From: JANOAR01 sp031411235
GTDB taxonomy: Bacteria; Verrucomicrobiota; Verrucomicrobiia; Verrucomicrobiales; Verrucomicrobiaceae
Assembly (NCBI GenBank): GCA_031411235.1
Contig: JANOAR010000136.1
Location: 1 to 15,343, forward strand
Length of the DNA stretch: 15,343 nucleotides
Direction of reading: 5' to 3'
In this document: positions 12,900-15,343 of the stretch, in pieces
How the letters are laid out: each line of letters starts with the position of its first letter
How positions within the stretch are numbered: the first letter of the stretch is position 1
Position numbers and translations under genes: made by a program
Notes under the pieces: generated by a model
Seen by the model: only the letters and a program-made list of their open reading frames with translations
What the model was told of the DNA's origin: nothing
Database searches by the model: none

Positions 12900-14153
12900 A
12901 TGCCATCTACCCGCCAACTCGCTGTCTCACTCCTTGAAGAATGGGCTCGCGGCGAGCAGCACGCCGTCTCTATTTTGGATCAATATGCGTTGGGCTATAA
13001 GCTCGCGGGACGCGACACCGCGATGCTGCAAAGCCTTGTCTTTGGTGTGCTGCGGAACATGACCCTGCTGGATCACTGGGCGGCGGAGTTGAGCAATGGA
13101 CGCAGCATCGACACAGGCACACGCACGGTGGTGCGCCTGGGGCTTGCGCAGTTGCTGCTGCTAGACATGTCACCCCACGCAGCGGTGAATGAAACGGTCG
13201 CTCTCGCTGGCCATGCGCGTGGGTTTGTTAATGCGATCCTGCGCCGTGCCGACCGTGAGCGTGTGGCGCTGCTAGGCGGGCGCGAGGCCTTGCCTACGGC
13301 GGTGCGTAGCTCACACCCGCGCTGGCTGGTGCAGCGCTGGGAGCAGCAGTATGGCATCGTCGCAGCGGCAGCGCTATGTGCATGGAATCAGCAGCCCGCG
13401 CCCGTGATCGTGCGTGCGAATGGCTTGGCCAAGTCGCCCTTCATTCCTGGCAGCGATGCCAGCCCTGTGGGCACCTCCCTCGCAAGCTTGAAGAGCCTAG
13501 CGAGCAGCTTCTACCTGTGCCCCTCGCTCCCACGCGAGGCCCTGGCTGCGGGTCAATGTTATGCCCAGGATCCCAGCACTTCACTGGCACCGCTATTGCT
13601 CGCACCGCAGTCCGGCGATGCGGTGCTCGATGCCTGCGCAGCCCCTGGCGGCAAGACAGCGATCCTCGCGCAGCTCATGCGCAACGAGGGGAAAATCATT
13701 GCCACCGATGTCTCGATGCCGCGTCTGCAACGCCTCAGTGATAATCTTGACCGACTGCAAGTGACCAACGTGCAAGCGCTGCGCCACGACTGGGCCGATG
13801 GCAATACCTTGCCGCCCAAGGTCACGGCCAACTTTGATCGCATCCTACTCGATGTGCCCTGCTCCAACACGGGCGTGATGCGTCGCCGCATCGACGTGCG
13901 CTGGCGCATCGAGCCAGAGACATTCGCCGCACAGGCGAGGACGCAGCTCGACTTGCTACAAGCCTGCGTCGCCGCGCTGAAGCCGGGCGGCACCTTGGTT
14001 TACAGCACATGCAGCATCGACCGCGAAGAGAATGAAGGCGTCATCGAACGAGCCCTGGCCAACACCCCTGGGCTGAAGCTGGTGGAGACCCGACAATTGC
14101 TGCCGCATCGCGATGGCGTGGATGGGGCGTTTGCGGCGAAGCTGACTAAGTAA
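12900..14153 (+). CDS. rsmB: 16S rRNA (cytosine-967-C5)-methyltransferase RsmB
   Basis: RsmB (Sun/Fmu) methylates C967 of 16S rRNA using S-adenosylmethionine. The 417-residue length is normal (E. coli has 429). Residues 1-125 form the NusB-like RNA-binding domain (RQLAVSLLEEWARG; VFGVLRNMTLLDHWA; RLGLAQLLLLDMSPHAAVNETVALA; GFVNAILRR). The methyltransferase part contains YAQDPSTSLAP, the SAM loop DACAAPGGKT (244-253), IIATDVSMPRLQRLSDNL, the conserved Cys321 in LDVPCSNTGVMRR, and the nucleophile Cys371 in LVYSTCSIDREEN. All catalytic residues are present. The segment 170-215 between the domains is shorter and less conserved than usual. It diverges from DUF1080 and is followed by ispD after 158 bp. 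Its leader is an 8-nt pyrimidine repeat without a Shine-Dalgarno. Confidence 0.95.
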   Translation: MPSTRQLAVSLLEEWARGEQHAVSILDQYALGYKLAGRDTAMLQSLVFGVLRNMTLLDHWAAELSNGRSIDTGTRTVVRLGLAQLLLLDMSPHAAVNETVALAGHARGFVNAILRRADRERVALLGGREALPTAVRSSHPRWLVQRWEQQYGIVAAAALCAWNQQPAPVIVRANGLAKSPFIPGSDASPVGTSLASLKSLASSFYLCPSLPREALAAGQCYAQDPSTSLAPLLLAPQSGDAVLDACAAPGGKTAILAQLMRNEGKIIATDVSMPRLQRLSDNLDRLQVTNVQALRHDWADGNTLPPKVTANFDRILLDVPCSNTGVMRRRIDVRWRIEPETFAAQARTQLDLLQACVAALKPGGTLVYSTCSIDREENEGVIERALANTPGLKLVETRQLLPHRDGVDGAFAAKLTK

Positions 14154-14311
14154 GGAAGGCAAAGCCTTGCCTGCGCGACGAGGCATAGTGTTCAGCAGAA
14201 CCAGCGGACGTGGCATCATGCTTGCGGCCCGTAAGTCCTCTGATAGCCTCCGCTCTATTCTGCAGCGCCACCGCTCTCGGTTGCCCGTTGTCTATTGCCA
14301 CCCTCCCCCCC

Positions 14312-14971
14312 ATGACTTCAGCCATCATCGTCGCCGCAGGTAACAGCCGTCGTATGGGCTTTAACAAGCTTCTCGCGATGCTTGCTGGATTTCCCGTTTT
14401 GGAGCGCACGCTCCATGCCTTTGCCGAGTGCGAAGCGGTTGATGAAATCATTGTTGTGGGTGGTGAGGAGATTGCGGAAGCCATATCGAACTGGGATCCG
14501 ATACCGAAGCTCGTAGCCGTCGTGCCAGGCGGCGAGCAGCGCCATGACTCGGTATGGGCGGGCCTTCAGCGAGTGGATGCAAAGGCGAACATCATCGCGG
14601 TTCATGACGGTGGCCGCCCGCTCATATCGGCTCAACAAATCGAGCGCTGTATCGAGGTCGCGCGAGAACGACAAGCCGCGGCCTGCGCACGTCCCGTCAC
14701 CGAGACCATCAAGCGCTGCGATGAGACGGGACGCATTGTCGAATCCGTTGATCGCGCAGGGGCATGGATCATGGAGACACCCCAGGTTTTTCATCGCGAG
14801 TTGCTGGTCACAGCCTACGAGCATGTGTTGCGCGGGGGCTTACTCGTTACCGATGAGGTTTCAGCCGTGCAAGCCCTCGGCCACGCTGTCTATGTCGTGG
14901 ATAATCCCGAGGCAAATATCAAGATCACCTACCCGGCTGATCTCGTGATGGCGGAGCGATTGCTGGCTTGA
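14312..14971 (+). CDS. ispD: 2-C-methyl-D-erythritol 4-phosphate cytidylyltransferase
   Basis: IspD transfers CMP from CTP to methylerythritol phosphate, the third MEP-pathway step. The ATG at 14312 starts exactly at the nucleotide-binding motif (MTSAIIVAAGNSRRMG) and yields 219 residues, close to the family norm; an earlier in-frame GTG would add 34 unconserved residues. Expected active-site residues by comparison with E. coli IspD are Arg14 and Lys19 (CTP phosphates), Asp99 in AVHDGGRP, Arg148 in SVDRAGAW and Lys204 in NIKITYPADL. Other signatures are PVLERTLHAF, PGGEQRHDSVWAGL, ARPVTETIKR, METPQVF and LLVTDEVSAVQALG. The usual HDAARP appears here as HDGGRP. The 20 nt before the ATG are C-rich with no Shine-Dalgarno. 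It follows rsmB in the same direction; ispF is not adjacent. Its 3' end converges on the DUF502-like gene with 23 bp between. Confidence 0.96.
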   Translation: MTSAIIVAAGNSRRMGFNKLLAMLAGFPVLERTLHAFAECEAVDEIIVVGGEEIAEAISNWDPIPKLVAVVPGGEQRHDSVWAGLQRVDAKANIIAVHDGGRPLISAQQIERCIEVARERQAAACARPVTETIKRCDETGRIVESVDRAGAWIMETPQVFHRELLVTAYEHVLRGGLLVTDEVSAVQALGHAVYVVDNPEANIKITYPADLVMAERLLA

Positions 14972-14994
14972 GGATGAGGCCTGATACCACGGAT

Positions 14995-15343
14995 TCACGC
15001 CTTCTGTTTTGGCTTCGTCCACGGCAGGCGAATACGCTTGGGCCAGGGGCGCGGATTGACCGTTACTGCAGCATCAAGCGAGAGCACGGAGGCTTGGGCG
15101 ACGATGTCATTGGTGTGGTCGATGTCATCAGCCGTGGGTAGGCCAGCGGGGAGTTTATCGCCCGTGCTCGGCGGCTCGGGCGTGGTGGCGGGTGGTGGGC
15201 TACCGCCGCGTGGGACGCTGCCGTTATTCGGTGCGACGAGGCCGCCAGAGAAGATCATTTTCATCGCCTCCTCAATGCTCATGGGAGCATCGTGGATGCG
15301 CTCATTCTCCACGATAAGCAGTAGGCCCGTCATGGGACTCAGT
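14995..15343 (-). CDS. DUF502-like membrane protein, C-terminal part (partial)
   Basis: The frame is open from the right edge to the stop at 14995, so the N-terminus with the expected membrane helices lies outside. The visible start, SPMTGLLLIVENERIHDAPMS, followed by IEEAMKMIFSGGLVAP, fits the conserved C-terminal core of DUF502 proteins (P-x-S/T-G, a beta strand, an acidic x-M-S motif, EA/DA, SGG). After that comes an extension of about 75 residues rich in Pro, Ser and Thr (for example PPPATTPEPPSTG) ending in a basic tail (WPKRIRLPWTKPKQKA). Such an extension is longer than I expect for the family. DUF502 function is unknown. The ATG at 15333 is internal and not the true start. The identification rests on a short segment. 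Confidence 0.75.
   Translation of the reverse strand, partial: LSPMTGLLLIVENERIHDAPMSIEEAMKMIFSGGLVAPNNGSVPRGGSPPPATTPEPPSTGDKLPAGLPTADDIDHTNDIVAQASVLSLDAAVTVNPRPWPKRIRLPWTKPKQKA

Noticed and set aside
14156..14172. Small hairpin after rsmB (AGGCAA / TTGCCT).
   Set aside because: Only 6 bp with no T-run. It does not support a terminator call, and rsmB-ispD read-through remains possible.

Overview
The window reads as a chromosomal stretch, roughly 60% G+C, of a bacterium in the PVC superphylum, most likely a Verrucomicrobiota member close to Prosthecobacter/Verrucomicrobium. This placement is my inference. It rests on a large-type IspG, an ExbB with an N-terminal signal peptide, a secreted DUF1080 (3-keto-disaccharide hydrolase) protein, the near absence of Shine-Dalgarno sequences, and short 7-8 nt tandem repeats beside start codons. 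I see no rRNA, tRNA, CRISPR array, insertion sequence or phage gene. Fifteen protein genes are supported.

Layout. Positions 1-1323 (minus) hold the N-terminal 441 codons of ispG, which runs off the left edge. A 354-bp divergent spacer follows. Next comes a plus-strand envelope block: exbB, exbD and a large periplasmic TPR protein (1678-5610), then a GT2 glycosyltransferase and a lipoprotein amidase (5719-7192). Converging on it is a minus-strand unit, eda, a 55-residue membrane protein and a zinc-ribbon/TPM-domain protein (8713 down to 7203). Diverging from eda is a secreted stand-alone DsbD N-terminal-like domain (8900-9763), followed by a cytosolic PAS-histidine kinase-receiver hybrid (9903-11612). 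The kinase gene converges on a DUF1080 protein (12659-11658) across a strong terminator. rsmB (12900-14153) and ispD (14312-14971) follow on plus. The C-terminal part of a DUF502-like protein enters from the right edge on minus.

How the genes work together. ExbB/ExbD should form a proton-driven inner-membrane motor, and the TPR protein next door is a likely periplasmic partner. The glycosyltransferase and amidase suggest surface-glycan and peptidoglycan work. ispG and ispD both belong to the MEP isoprenoid pathway but sit 13 kb apart at opposite ends. The remaining genes are housekeeping or catabolic functions in no obvious common pathway.

The most unusual signal is non-coding. Two divergent intergenic regions (8714-8899 and 12660-12899) each carry a pair of inverted, pyrimidine-rich tandem arrays whose units run almost into the start codons of the flanking genes. 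The units are 7 nt in one region and 8 nt in the other. A related 7-nt array sits inside the ispG coding sequence and adds a peptide to the enzyme. None of the 14 visible start codons has a recognisable Shine-Dalgarno sequence, so these arrays may act as translation leaders, but that is inference.
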